A model generated the notes under the pieces. The model saw only the letters and a program-made list of their open reading frames with translations. It was not told where the DNA came from and did no database searches. The translations under genes and the position numbers were made by a program. Shown here in pieces: positions 54,049 through 64,000 of a DNA stretch of 64,000 nucleotides (positions are counted from its first letter, which is position 1; every line of letters begins with the position of its first letter). The stretch lies in NCBI GenBank assembly GCA_963969595.1, contig OZ018418.1, positions 11,847,001 through 11,911,000 on the forward strand, written 5' to 3'. Source of the DNA: Neckera pumila. Taxonomy: Eukaryota > Streptophyta > Bryopsida > Hypnales > Neckeraceae.

Positions 54049-56410
54049 ATGGAGACACCACTAAGGATGACAAAAGTAGAACAAGACAAAACAAGAATAC
54101 ACCCAGGACAAAAACATTGCAAGCGGCTGCACATACTTTGAAATCCAACAAAACTTGCATTCAAAGGATGGAAGGAGGTATTGGAACCGTGGACTGCCAA
54201 AAATTGCGCTCAATATATAGAGTGGTGCTACATTGACAAGACCTTCCCAGAAAAACGACACAATTTCCACTAACGATTTCACAAGGCGAACTCGAAGTAT
54301 TGCATCGACGAAGAATTCAAAAATTGCTGCATTGAGGTATATCAAGTTTTATACAACTAGTCCACTGTGAAAAGAAACAAAGTCAATCTTTTCATTGCAC
54401 GGGGGGTCCAAGTGGAAAAAAAGCTTCACAAGGAAGTGGATTGGTCAACTTTGAATGAAGTTGGTTCCAACGTCATTATTCCAACGCCGACCAACGGATT
54501 TATTCCGAGGGGGATAAAAAAGTATCCAGCGGTTTGGGCAGCCTGAGGACGCAAGTTGTGAGCGCTGACAACTATAAGACCAATGATTCTCAGACAAATA
54601 GTGACTCGGATGGAACTCGTACTCCACCACGTCTACCTGGTCTTAGAGCAACACAGCGTACTAAGAGAAGGAGGGCCATGCAATTAACAATAGATGCCGC
54701 ACTTGCGAATGCAGCGATGGACGAAGCTGACACGGATGTGGTCAACACCTTGAAGAATAAATTAGCGAAAAAAGATGTTGTCATTCAAGGGTTGAATGTC
54801 AATTTTGCTCAATGCGAGGCCAAACTGAAGGACAAGAGCGACTTATTATTGCAGTGGGGACGTGACATAGAAGAACTTCGACAAGCTCTTGAAGCCGCTA
54901 CGTTGAAAATGAGGGTTGCAATCCAAGAGGGCATGCTCAAGGTATGCCTTCACAAGTAAATGACGCAGAAATACCTTTGGCTCAAGAAAATACAACGAGT
55001 GGAGTGCTATAGGGCATGAGGAGTCCCACCACAGGCCTCAATGAACCTATTCTTGCACCGCTGCCAGAGATATACGCTAGTGCATCCATGTCAGCAACAC
55101 AGAATTCATTATTATTTGACAGATAAGATGCCTTCGCGAACGTACCGGTCATAGGGTTGGTGGGCGCCCAAACGATCCAAAATAGTGAAGAACTCTCTGA
55201 TTTACGTACCAAAAATGTTGAGCTGCGAAGTCGATTAGATGCGTTGGTAGCACAATATTATCAATGGAAGTTGGCATGCATCTTCACCGTTGATAAAAAT
55301 CAACAAATGGTTGCGGAGTTCAAAAAGATGTCCAACAATTACTTTGAGCACAATCAGGATAGAGTCTTCGGCTTAACATTAAGGGGCCACATAGACGACC
55401 TTTTTGATCAAAAAGATTGGATAATGAAACCCATTGGTGGCAACATGGAGACCATTGACTGGTCCAAACACAATTGGGATTTTGAGAACGCCGCTTCTTC
55501 ACATCTCACAGACAAGCCGAAGTTGTTGTGGCCAAAGCCTTCTAGCTTCATTTTAGACGGGACCACGTGTTTCATCTACTTAAATCTATTTGGCCCCAGA
55601 GGTGACATGCTTTGGGGCACATACGAGCATCTCTACTATCCATTTTGTTTGATCAGTTTGATGATAACGCGTAGGCAATGTGTTGTATGCAAGGCTCCCT
55701 TCCATAAGCGCTTGTACGAGTTTTTCGGCCTGGTTCCATACATGCCACCGGATTGGGAATTCAATATAATAAATTTCCTTGGTAACTCTGATATATGGGG
55801 ACAAGACCTTATTTGGAGTTGGCGTTTCAAGCATCACTCTGGAGAGAAATCGATGCTCACTAAAAAATGGGGTTGGGAGACCGATCACGCTCAGGTTGTA
55901 GAAGTGTGCGAGAACTTGATTCCTATCAAAAACAAGTTCATTCTCGAATAGCGGAATTTCTTCTACCAATGCTACAACGGACATTGGGACAAAGGCACCA
56001 AATAATTCCAATTCGGACTTCATCCAAAATCATGGCAATGGGGACGTGATGGAGTGCGTATCACTAATGATGACGGGGTTCCAGTCGTAGATGAGTCCAG
56101 ATATGAAGTACCGGGAACTCATGAGATGCTTCAATTATCAGAATCGAAATGAAGAGAGATTTTTAAAAACGATGCAATGGATTATTTGCTTGACGTGCAT
56201 AGCCTTGGGACAAAACGTGCTCTTGAACAAATGCGTGGCTTGCAATTTCTGAAGGCCATACTCGAGGAAGATGGACCAATGAAATAAACCCGGTCTAGAA
56301 CTCAACGACTTCATCTTGGCTCAGATGAAGATTGCATCGTAGAAGCTGGGACAAACAACGACAAAGCAGGTCCTAGTGATATGGCAAAGAGCCCCATGAA
56401 TATCAATTAA
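54049..56410 (+). pseudogene. WCYIDK-family gene, long copy, broken
   Basis: N-terminal part in broken frames: basic lead (DDKSRTRQNKN), GWKEVLEPWTAKNCAQYIEWCYIDK, TFPEKRHNF, CIEVYQVLY, VDWSTLNEVGSNVII (quoted in parts), each matching 27010-27558. An open block at 54534-54959 holds Thr/Ser-rich sequence, RTKRRRA and a coiled coil (LKNKLAKKDVVIQGLN; RDIEELRQALEAATLK). After a frameshift a second open block, 55157-55951, has another heptad segment (ELSDLRTKNVELRSRLDAL), then a Trp/Phe-rich globular region (LTLRGHIDDLFDQKDWIM; CVVCKAPFHKRLYEFFGLVPYMPPDW). The same frame runs through four stops to an acidic tail at 56410. No known domain was recognised. The late segment GRDGVRITNDDGVP follows the last strong homology block. 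Confidence 0.5.
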
Positions 56411-58124
56411 GTGCACTTCATGGTGTTGTAGAGAACATTAAGGCAGATCACACAGAAGTACATAGCTATAGGCTTTAGACAAACTCGTAGAGTCCTTTCT
56501 TTCTACCATAGTTCACTACATATATTGATGTGCGGATAATAGTACATTGACAAAATCATACATTTTTCCAATTTTGTATTGTATGATGCATATGAAATAT
56601 ATACACTTCTCTTTTTATTATGTGCAAGTGGGATTTTTGGAATAGTTCATTGCATAGCTGTTGAATTCCTAACGAATAGATTTGTTTTCTAGGGCTATAT
56701 AAAATTTTTGTGTACGTATGTATGACTAGAGATTTCTATAATTTAAGGCTTACATTTTAATTGAAGGTGTGGGCAAAGAATATTTTTCATAAGCACTAAA
56801 TTCCAAGACATTTGGAAATGTCAGTCAAAAGTTATGGCCTTATATGTTATTTTCTAGTGTAATTAGGCAGATGGAGAGAGATATCTAAAAATCACTATTT
56901 GAAAAAAGAAAAAATTGGAAATTAGTTTTATACAGTTGCATATATATAGGGAAAGCTTTGAATCATTCAATTTTGATGAATGAGTCAAAAGTTATGAAGT
57001 TTTTTAGTTTGTGGGTAGTTATGGATTCCCTACTGCCCAGTGGCTATTGTAAAATAAATTTTGCAGTCCTTTGGCTCCTTCTTCTTACTCAAATTTCAAT
57101 ATTCTTTAAAAAGAAATTAAATCCTACAATGCCAATTGTTGATTACAACATTGCAACCATTAGGATTGGCATTTTTTTATTTTATAATAAAATTATTTAC
57201 CATTTAGAATATTGAACCTTTTTTTACTACTATGTACTTACTATTTTTTATCGTTCAGTTGGACAATTCCAAATGTGGTGAATATTTTCAAGCATGTAGC
57301 ATTGTAGCCAAAGAAGGAACAAAATAGAATTAAAATAAGTACCACCATTGTGGACGTGTTTTCATCGAAAAATTAGCAAGTCAAAGTAGGTCTAAGATAG
57401 TAAGATTGAATGAAACAAGCAAATGTGTTGACAAAAATTGAATACATAGAATTGAGACACCATAATCCCAATGGTAAGACTGTCCTTCCAAAGTCCACCC
57501 TAAACCCTTTCTTTACAAATTTTTTTTAATAATTTTAAGATTTCATTCAAAAATGAATTTTGTGAGTTGTTTTTTAAAGAAGATGTAGACATTACCAAAA
57601 AAACAAGAGTTTCCATATCGTTCACATTAGTAGTTGAAATAAAATGAATCAAAGCTTCAAACGTAGACAAAAACACAATCTTTCATAATCAAAAAAATAA
57701 TTCATTAAGGAATTTCCTTCAATTCTTTTTGTTTTACCGGATGAATTGCCTTCCAAAATCGTATTGGCCTGATTTTTTCTCCTAACCCTTGATGGTAAGA
57801 AAACATATGCTTTTTTTTCATTTTCTATACTCCAAAAATAAATAGCTAAAATTCTTCCCTACTAATTCATTCATTTCTAAAATAAAATGGATAAATTCAT
57901 ATGAAGAAATAAACCCAACTTATAACAAACCCATAAATAAAAGACAATATTTTCTTTTGGACCATTACTTCAATTGCAATGTGTACATGACTTCCAAAAT
58001 TGTATAATTGCATATCTAATATTAGGATCTTGCCATCTTGGAATATAGTAGTATAAGAAGAAGTATAAGAAATGTCAAAACTTGTGAGCGCGGGCATTGC
58101 AAAATCCATTCCAAGTGATTTATA
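56411..58124. other. AT-rich noncoding DNA with relics of the TTAA-element family
   Basis: No supported ORF. On the reverse strand 57690-57640 (GATTATGAAAGATTGTG, GTCTACGTTTGAAGCTTTG) and 57490-57440 (CCATTGGGATTATGGTG) match internal parts of 29130-30054 in the same order. AAGCTTTGAATCATTCAATTTTG near 56955 followed by AAAAGTTATGAAG is a second, direct match. Confidence 0.45.
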
Positions 58125-58385
58125 ATTCTAATTCAACAATTACATTAGCAAGTGCTTGTGAGAAAACAACACATGTATTGTTGGCCATGAGAGTATAATT
58201 TTTACTTCAATTCCTTTGGAAAGTGGAGTAGGTGAACTTCTCCATTTGGGTATTTAATCATACAAACTAGGAAGCATAAATGAGAGGCAAAGTGCAAAAA
58301 CATAAATGCAATCTACATTGACTGGAGAGGAAGAATCCCATGTCCAAGTCCAAGGTGCTGTTTGCCTAAGTCTCCGCCCTTGAGT
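58125..58385 (+). repeat. 260-bp direct repeat, copy 1
   Basis: Begins ATTCTAATTCAACAATTACATTAGCAAG (in part) and includes TATTGTTGGCCATGAGAGT, AAAGTGGAGTAGGTGAACTT and GGAGAGGAAGAATCCCATG. About 88% identical by eye to 59960-60225. In both copies a GTCCGCGCCC-word tract follows directly. Confidence 0.8.
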
Positions 58386-58525
58386 CTCCGCCCTTGAGTC
58401 CCCGCCCTTCCTCCGTCCGCGCTCAGAAGTCCATGCCTGCGCGCGCTAGACCGCGACAAAGAATTACGTCTGCGCCCCAGGGTTCACGCTCGGCATTAAG
58501 TTTGCGCCATGTATACGCGCCCAAA
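58365..58525. repeat. GTCCGCGCCC-word tract
   Basis: AAGTCTCCGCCCTTG, GAGTCCCCGCCCTTCC, TCCGTCCGCGCTCAG and ACGTCTGCGCCCC at 15-30 bp spacing, related to the clusters at 51925, 53655 and 60205. Confidence 0.65.
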
Positions 58526-58547
58526 CACTTTCAAAAACCATACCCTA

Positions 58548-58615
58548 GACGTCCAGCTCGAACCTAAATCCAAACCCTAAATCCTGAAACCTAACACCCT
58601 AAAACCTTGAAAATC
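58548..58615. repeat. Degenerate telomere-like repeat, reverse orientation
   Basis: ACCTAAATCCAAACCCTAAATCCTG and AACACCCTAAAACC (in parts), a decayed CCCTAAA array, opposite in orientation to the tract at 43618. Confidence 0.5.
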
Positions 58616-59029
58616 ATAAATCCTAATGTCCTTGATTACTGAAATTATTGAAGTAACTACCTCTATATGTCTTCTTCTGTACTTGAACAATTCAATGCTA
58701 AGAGGCTTTTGAGGAAATAGCTCTTTCCTATTCCGCTTCCAAAAAATATATATCCATATCGTTCAATGGTGTTTTAATGATATGTTATCCATGTTTGCTT
58801 ATTTAGAGAATTAAATTTTGAAGCCTTATTACAACACTATGCTATTTTTTACGACCACAATTCTTGTTACTTTCGACAGTTAAACTTCCAAGACCTTTGT
58901 GGGCCCCCCCCTTGTGCCACGCCGAAAGAAAAAAAAAATTGTAAGGGTAGAAATGCTTCTCCACCCAATCCTTCTTGCTAATTTTTACAATTACATTTCT
59001 AAGGCCTCACGATGACACAACATTGGGAG
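58616..59029. other. No gene recognised
   Basis: AT-rich noncoding DNA. The phrase TTCCAAGACCTTTGTGGG..CTTGTGCCACGCCGAAAGA near 58890 recurs near 59620, bracketing the tandem array between. Confidence 0.45.
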
Positions 59030-59575
59030 TCGCTACCTTTAAAGATAAAAAAAAATGGGGAGGAAGTGGAATTGGGAGGGAGTGATTAAGATTTTCATCA
59101 TTGGGAGTGGCCACCCTTAAGAACAAAAAAAATGAGGAGGGAGTGGAACCGGTAGGGAGTGATTAAGATTTTCATCATTAGGAGTGGCTACCCTTAAAGA
59201 TAAAAAAAAATCGGGAAAGAGTGATTAAGATTTTTATCATTGGAAGTGGCTACCCTTAAAGATTAAAAAAATGGGGAGGAAGTGGAACCGGGAGGGAGTG
59301 ATTAAGATTTTCATCATTGGGAGTGGCTACCCTTAAAGATAAAAAAAATGGGGAGGGAGTAGAAACGGGAGGGAGTGATTAAGATTTTCATCATTGGAAG
59401 TGGCTACCCTTAAAGATAAAAAAAATGGGGAGGAAGTGGAATTGGGAGGGAGTGATTAAGATTTTTACCATTCAGAGTGGCTACCTTAACGATAAAAAAA
59501 ATGGGGAGGGAGTGATTAAGATTTTCATCATTGGGAGTGGCTACCCTTATTCCCTTAAAGATTAAAAAAAAATGG
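59030..59575. repeat. Tandem repeat of 60-80 bp (GGGAGTGATTAAGATTTTCATCATTGG)
   Basis: Seven units: GGGAGTGGCTACCCTTAAAG, ATAAAAAAAATGGGGAGG, AGTGGAACCGGGAGGGAGTG, ATTAAGATTTTCATCATT. Anchors near 59091, 59171, 59233, 59311, 59385, 59463 and 59523. Unit length varies because internal parts are lost. Confidence 0.85.
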
Positions 59576-59959
59576 TAGAATTGCTTGTCCACCAAACCTC
59601 TCTTGCAATTTCCAACAATAAAATTTCCAAAGCCTTGTGGGAACACACACTTGTGCCACGCTGAAAGAGATAAATAAGTTAATAAAGAGAGAAGTGCTTC
59701 GCCACCAAACCCTTCTTGCTAATTCCGACAATTACAAAATAATTCATGATAACCGAACTCCAACAATAAAATGGATAAAAGTTCATTGAAGAATAAAATC
59801 CTTTGCTCCAAAACAATGTTAATAGAGCAATTGTTTGAGTTCTCTCTTTCCAAATTCAACAATTAAATGAATAACTGCTTGAAAAGAAATAGAGTAGTAT
59901 TCCCTAAAAGTTGAACAATATGAAGGCAATGGCTACAGATTGGAAATCTGTGTGTTTCA

Positions 59960-60225
59960 TTACTCTAATTCAATAATTACATTAGCAAGTCCTTGTGAAA
60001 AAACAACACTTGTATTGTTGGCCATGAAAGTATAATTTTCCTTTGAATTCTTTTGGAAAGTGGAGTAGGTGAACTTTATTCATTTGGATATTTAATCATA
60101 CAAACAAGGGAACAGAAATGAGAGGCAAAGTGCAACAAATAAATGCAATTTACATTGAATGGAGAGGAAGAATCCCATGCCGAAGTCAAAGTCACAATTC
60201 CAAGGTGTTGTTTTTGGAGTCCCCG
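59960..60225 (+). repeat. 260-bp direct repeat, copy 2
   Basis: Second copy of the repeat at 58125-58385, same orientation, 1.84 kb away. It again leads directly into GTCCGCGCCC-word repeats. Confidence 0.8.
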
Positions 60226-61795
60226 CTTGTCCATAAGTCCGCGCCCAGGAGTCCACGCCCGTGCTGAGGTTTGCGCCCTAGAGTTCGTGCCCTAGAACTA
60301 AGCTTGCGTCTCAAAATCCTTGCGTCCGTGCCCGGACATTCTCGAAGCCAAATGGATTTTGAGAGTGATTCTGAAATCCTTGAATCCGTGCCTCCTTGCA
60401 TCCGCGCCCGGACACTCCCGAAAACCAAATGGCTTCGGGAATGAATCTAAAATCCTTGTGTCCGTGCTCGGACACTCATGAAAGCACTTCGGGAGTGAAT
60501 TTGAAATCCTTGCGTCTGCGCCTCTTTGAGTCCGTGCCCAAACACTTCCAAAAAACAAAATGGCTTCGGAAGTGATTCAAAAAGCCTTGCGTCCGCGCTC
60601 GGACACTCCCGAAAACAAAACGGTTTCCGGGAGTGATTCTGAAAGTCTTGATTCTGGGCCACCCTGTGTCCGCGCCTGGACACTCCCAAAAACACTTTGG
60701 GAGTGAATCTGAAATCCTTGCGTTTGCGCCTCTCTGAGTCCGCACCCGGACACTTCCAAAAACCAAATGGCTTTGGAAGTGAATCTGAAATCCTTGCGTT
60801 TGTGCCTCTCTGAGTTCGCACCTGGACACTCCCGAAAACCAAATGGCTTTGGAAGTGAATCTGAAATCCTTGCGTCTGTGCTTTCCTATGTCCGCGCCCA
60901 AACACTGCCGAAAACAAAAAGGTTTCCGGGAGTGAGTCTAAAAGTCTTGAGTCCGAGCCTCCCTGCGTCCGTGCCCGAACACTTCCAAAAACCAAATGGC
61001 TTCGGAAGTGAATCTGAAATACTTGCGTCCGCGCCTCTCTACGTCCGCGCTCGGACACTCCCAAAAACAAAACGATTTCCGGGAGTGATTCTGAAAGTCT
61101 TGAGTCCACGCCTCCCTGCGTCCGTGCCCGAACACTCCCAAAAACCAAATGGCTTTGGAAGTGAATCTGAAATCCTTGCGTTTGCGCCTCTCTGAGTCCG
61201 CACTCGGACACTTCCAAAAACCAAATGGCTTTGGAAGTGAATCTGAAATCCTTGCGTTTGTGCCTCTCTGAGTTCGCACCTGGACACTCCCGAAAACCAA
61301 ATGGCTTTGGAAGTGAATCTGAAATCCTTGCGTCTGTGCTTTCCTATGTCCGCGCCCAAACACTGCCGAAAACAAAAAGGTTTCCGACAGTGAGTCTAAA
61401 AGTCTTGAGTCCGAGCCTCCCTGCGTCCGTGCCCAAACACTTCCAAAAACCAAATGGCTTCGGAAGTGAATCTGAAATACTTGCGTCCGCGCCTCTCTAC
61501 GTCCGCGCTCGGACACTCCCAAAAACAAAACGATTTCCGGGAGTGATTCTGAAAGTCTTGAGTCCGCGCCTCCCTGCGTCCGTGCCCGAACACTCCCAAA
61601 AAACAAATGGCTTTGGAAGTGAATCTGAAACACTTGCGTCCGCGCCTCTCTACGTCCGCGCTCGAACATTCCCAAAAACAAAACAATTTCCGGGAGTGAT
61701 TCTGAAAGTCTTGAGTCCGCGCCTCCTTGCGTCCGCGCCCGGACACTCCCAAAAACCAAATGGCTTCGAGAGTGAATCTGAAATCCTTGAGTATG
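60205..61795. repeat. 76-bp satellite with a 458-bp higher-order unit
   Basis: About 20 monomers of roughly 76 bp, theme GCGTCCGCGCCCGGACAC, TCCCAAAAACCAAATGGC, TTCGGAAGTGAATCTGAAATCCTT. Each monomer carries an inverted GTCCG...CGGAC. The block starting GTCCGAGCCTCCCTGCG at 60951 recurs almost unchanged at 61409, 458 bp later, which is six monomers. Because the repeat lacks stop codons, frames of 140-290 codons stay open on both strands; I do not regard them as genes. Confidence 0.9.
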
Positions 61796-63145
61796 GAACA
61801 AAACCTATACCTATGATGGATTGTATAGGGTGGATTGTTATGACCTTGAGGTGGGACAAGATGGTCACAAGGTGTACACATTTGATTTGAAGAGGCTTAA
61901 AGATCAATCGTCATTAGACACTGAAAAGTGAAAACGTCTCAAGAGTCTCAAGAAATGAGTATCTCAAGCATCTTAGATGTTGTTTCCACGTGCATGAAGA
62001 GAGTGTTGATCAATTTGAAGACTCGCAAAAGACAAGTGTTTTCATTTGAAACAGAAATAAACTTCAAACTATGCACATTAAGTCTTTTGGGACAAACTCA
62101 ATTATGTTTCTGAGGTCAAAGTTGTAAATATTTTTGCTATTTGAGCTTACTCTTACTTAGGCCATAGTCCACATCAAGGCTCCTAATCAAACAAACAGGT
62201 CTCCCACATTTGTAGGCATTTATGAGAATTTTGTTCCCTTTCTTGGGCTTTTGATCCTCCAATTGCCGCTTGTCATCTTTGTAATCGTTTCCACCTTGGA
62301 CAGTGTATTTGACTGTCTCCCCATGGTCATTGTCATCCCATTAACCACCCGAGATCATCACGCTATAAGCCACCTTCTCCCCTTGATCTTCAATCCATGC
62401 AATCCCTCCCTGCACTTGACGGTGCAAGTTTGTTTGAAGGGTGTCCTTTCCAATTTTTTTAATTTGAAATCCAACAATGAAAATTTAAAATCCTTGTAAA
62501 GAGAGAACCCTTTGCTTGAATTTTAAAAAAATGTTAATGGTAGAAAGGTATCCTCATGAACCACTCATTTGTTAAATACCAACAATACCATTTATGAAGC
62601 CTTTTAAGGAAAAAGTTGAAGTCACATGCTCCAAAAGTCCAAATAAAAATAAAATGAAAGGTGGAAGCGCTCTCCCTTTAGTAGTGATGCTGCCGGCAAT
62701 ATAGTGAATATACTTTACAAAATTAAATCTTCTGTGATTAAAAGTAATATTCAGAAACATATTAACTTAAAACAATCAAATTTTCAGTTACTTTTCTAAA
62801 CCTATCTATCTTGTGCTAATGTGCTTTGTGCATTTAAATAATTTGTTGCACTAATTAGTGGTTGTATACAATTGAGAAAAGTGCATTTATAGACCATCAC
62901 ACTCAACATAAGGAACGTGAGGTTGTAGGTACAATTATGATCTTAGACTTGCAGAAAGGGGCTTGTCATTGAAGCTTCAAATTACAACCAAAGAGCATAC
63001 AATGTTTGTACATGAGTACATGAAGAATCTTTGGATCATGAACAGTCCTAGGTTTTATCGTATAAACAAATACACAATGCCCCTATGCCCCTACTGTATC
63101 TCACTAACGCCTTAATTGCATTGTTCATAGGTCAATTCAAAGAGG
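61796..63145. other. No gene recognised
   Basis: Mostly AT-rich noncoding DNA; short frames at 61928 and 62251 have no recognisable motif. Confidence 0.45.
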
Positions 63146-64000
63146 TCAAGCTTCATCAATATGGCGGCGGGCACACTCAAAGTCTTCAATCTTCTTTTTG
63201 TATCCTTCCTCTTTAATGTTGAATTCTTTTTGTATGATCTCCTTCTCCCGACAAAGTTGTGAAACTTCGCCCTTTAGGCCTTCAATAATCTTCAATAAAG
63301 AAGCCTTGTCTAGGTTGGACATCCCTATTTCCCCGTCCACCAAATGTAACAATCCTTCTGTCATCATGGGAGGCTCCAACTTAGTTCCATCTCCCGAACA
63401 TCCTTGCCCAACTTGGTTCCATCTATCAAGATCCGCGAGTTGTTTCTAGAAATTCTCAAGTGGTTTGGATGATGGTCCAACTATGTTGCTGTCATTTTTT
63501 GTTTCTTCCATTCCGATATGAACACCTTCAATGCTTCCCAGTTCTACCAAAGAGTCCCAATAAGACTAAAGTTGAGTGTCTCTTAGATTAAGCAATATTT
63601 CATCCCTCTCTTCCTTTGTGCATCCAGATTTGAGGTCAACATCTGAATCTTTGGACCATTCTACCAACGCATCTGTAGGGTATTCTACATCATGTTTTGC
63701 CTTAGACAAGCCCCCATGGCTATACTTCCGTTCATGTGGGATCTCAATGCTCTCTGGAGCTTTCACAATTTGTGTTGAAGCAGTCTTTATCCTAGACCAA
63801 TCTACGCAACGAAGTAGTTTCAACTCTGCATACACCATACACAAGATGGCAAGGCTACATTCGTTCCTAATTACATACACAATGCAATATAGGTGCTAAT
63901 GTACTTGAATGCATCTTTCAAGGAACTCTGGGTCCTTGCAATAGTGCAGGTTGGCTACCTTGCACTTATAGTGTTTTTTGTGCTCACTGTGTGGAAATAC
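63146..64000 (-). pseudogene. Coiled-coil protein related to 14.5-15.9 kb, partial
   Basis: The frame is open from the window edge on the minus strand, with TAG near 63900, 63566 and 63450, and ends TAA/TGA-side at 63146 after RRHIDEA. Features: HKKHYKCKVANLHYCKDPEFLE, NECSLAILCMVYAELKLLRC (in parts), VDWSRIKTASTQ, an acidic middle (EWSKDSDVDLKSG; KEERDEILLNLRD) and a C-terminal coiled coil (SLLKIIEGLKGEVSQLCREK, then KKKIEDFECARRH). The order of a charged/cysteine region, a DW.(K/R) segment and a terminal coiled coil matches the pseudogene at 14462-15901, so I place them in one family with moderate confidence. The 5' end is outside the window. Confidence 0.45.

Noticed and set aside
60447..61801. 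Long minus-strand frames (256 and 287 codons) and overlapping plus-strand frames
   Set aside because: They are translations of the 76-bp satellite in different phases; the same DNA is open on both strands and the peptides repeat with the DNA period.

Overview
The window looks like repeat-rich nuclear DNA from a large streptophyte genome (a land plant, or a charophyte alga such as Chara). Four things support this: degenerate TTTAGGG-type telomere-like tracts, a plant-style DUF659/hAT transposase, a GT-AG intron in a transposase-like gene, and very low gene density. The species is a guess. No tRNA, rRNA, CRISPR or prokaryotic gene organisation was seen. Almost every coding stretch is a broken mobile-element or multicopy ORF set in AT-rich tandem repeats.

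Layout. 1-11 kb is a nest of insertions: a 5'-truncated hAT transposase (3372-5990) is cut by element A (1400-3371), which is itself cut by element A' (1-1399). Element B (7207-10831) has inserted into a promoter-like repetitive tract. 11-16 kb holds low-complexity DNA and a decayed coiled-coil gene on the minus strand (14.5-15.9 kb). Element C occupies 16266-19455. 19.9-23.4 kb is an AT-rich satellite with a G21 run and a strong hairpin. 23.8-25.0 kb encodes a gag-like protein with three CCHC zinc knuckles. A 1.6-kb segment with a 41-bp minisatellite is present twice (25.0-26.6 and 28.3-30.7 kb); its second copy carries a 925-bp TTAA-flanked element. Two diverged, inverted copies of a transposase-like gene lie at 31.0-34.1 kb (+) and 37.9-40.7 kb (-), sharing an intron. 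Dispersed near-palindromes related to ATCGGGAGATCTCCCGAT fill 31.8-42.3 kb. Element D is at 44486-48393. Two decayed, divergently oriented genes (50.4-51.8 kb -, 54.1-56.4 kb +) have TATA boxes beside clusters of a GTCCGCGCCC-like motif. 58-62 kb is tandem repeat, including a 458-bp higher-order array. A partial gene leaves the window at 63.1-64.0 kb.

The main result is a family of compact elements (A, A', B, C, D, E; three with both ends visible). They are 3.2-3.9 kb, start TGT and end ACA, and have 5-bp target duplications (CTTAG for B, ATGGG for D, CCTAC/CCTGC for C). Each carries one gag-like ORF with a conserved FHLYH motif. I found no pol ORF and no internal terminal repeat in any of them. 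They are either solo copies of very long LTRs that contain an ORF, or a separate non-autonomous class. The stop codons that interrupt these ORFs are partly explained by C-to-T decay: CAG to TAG is shown directly by comparing copies.
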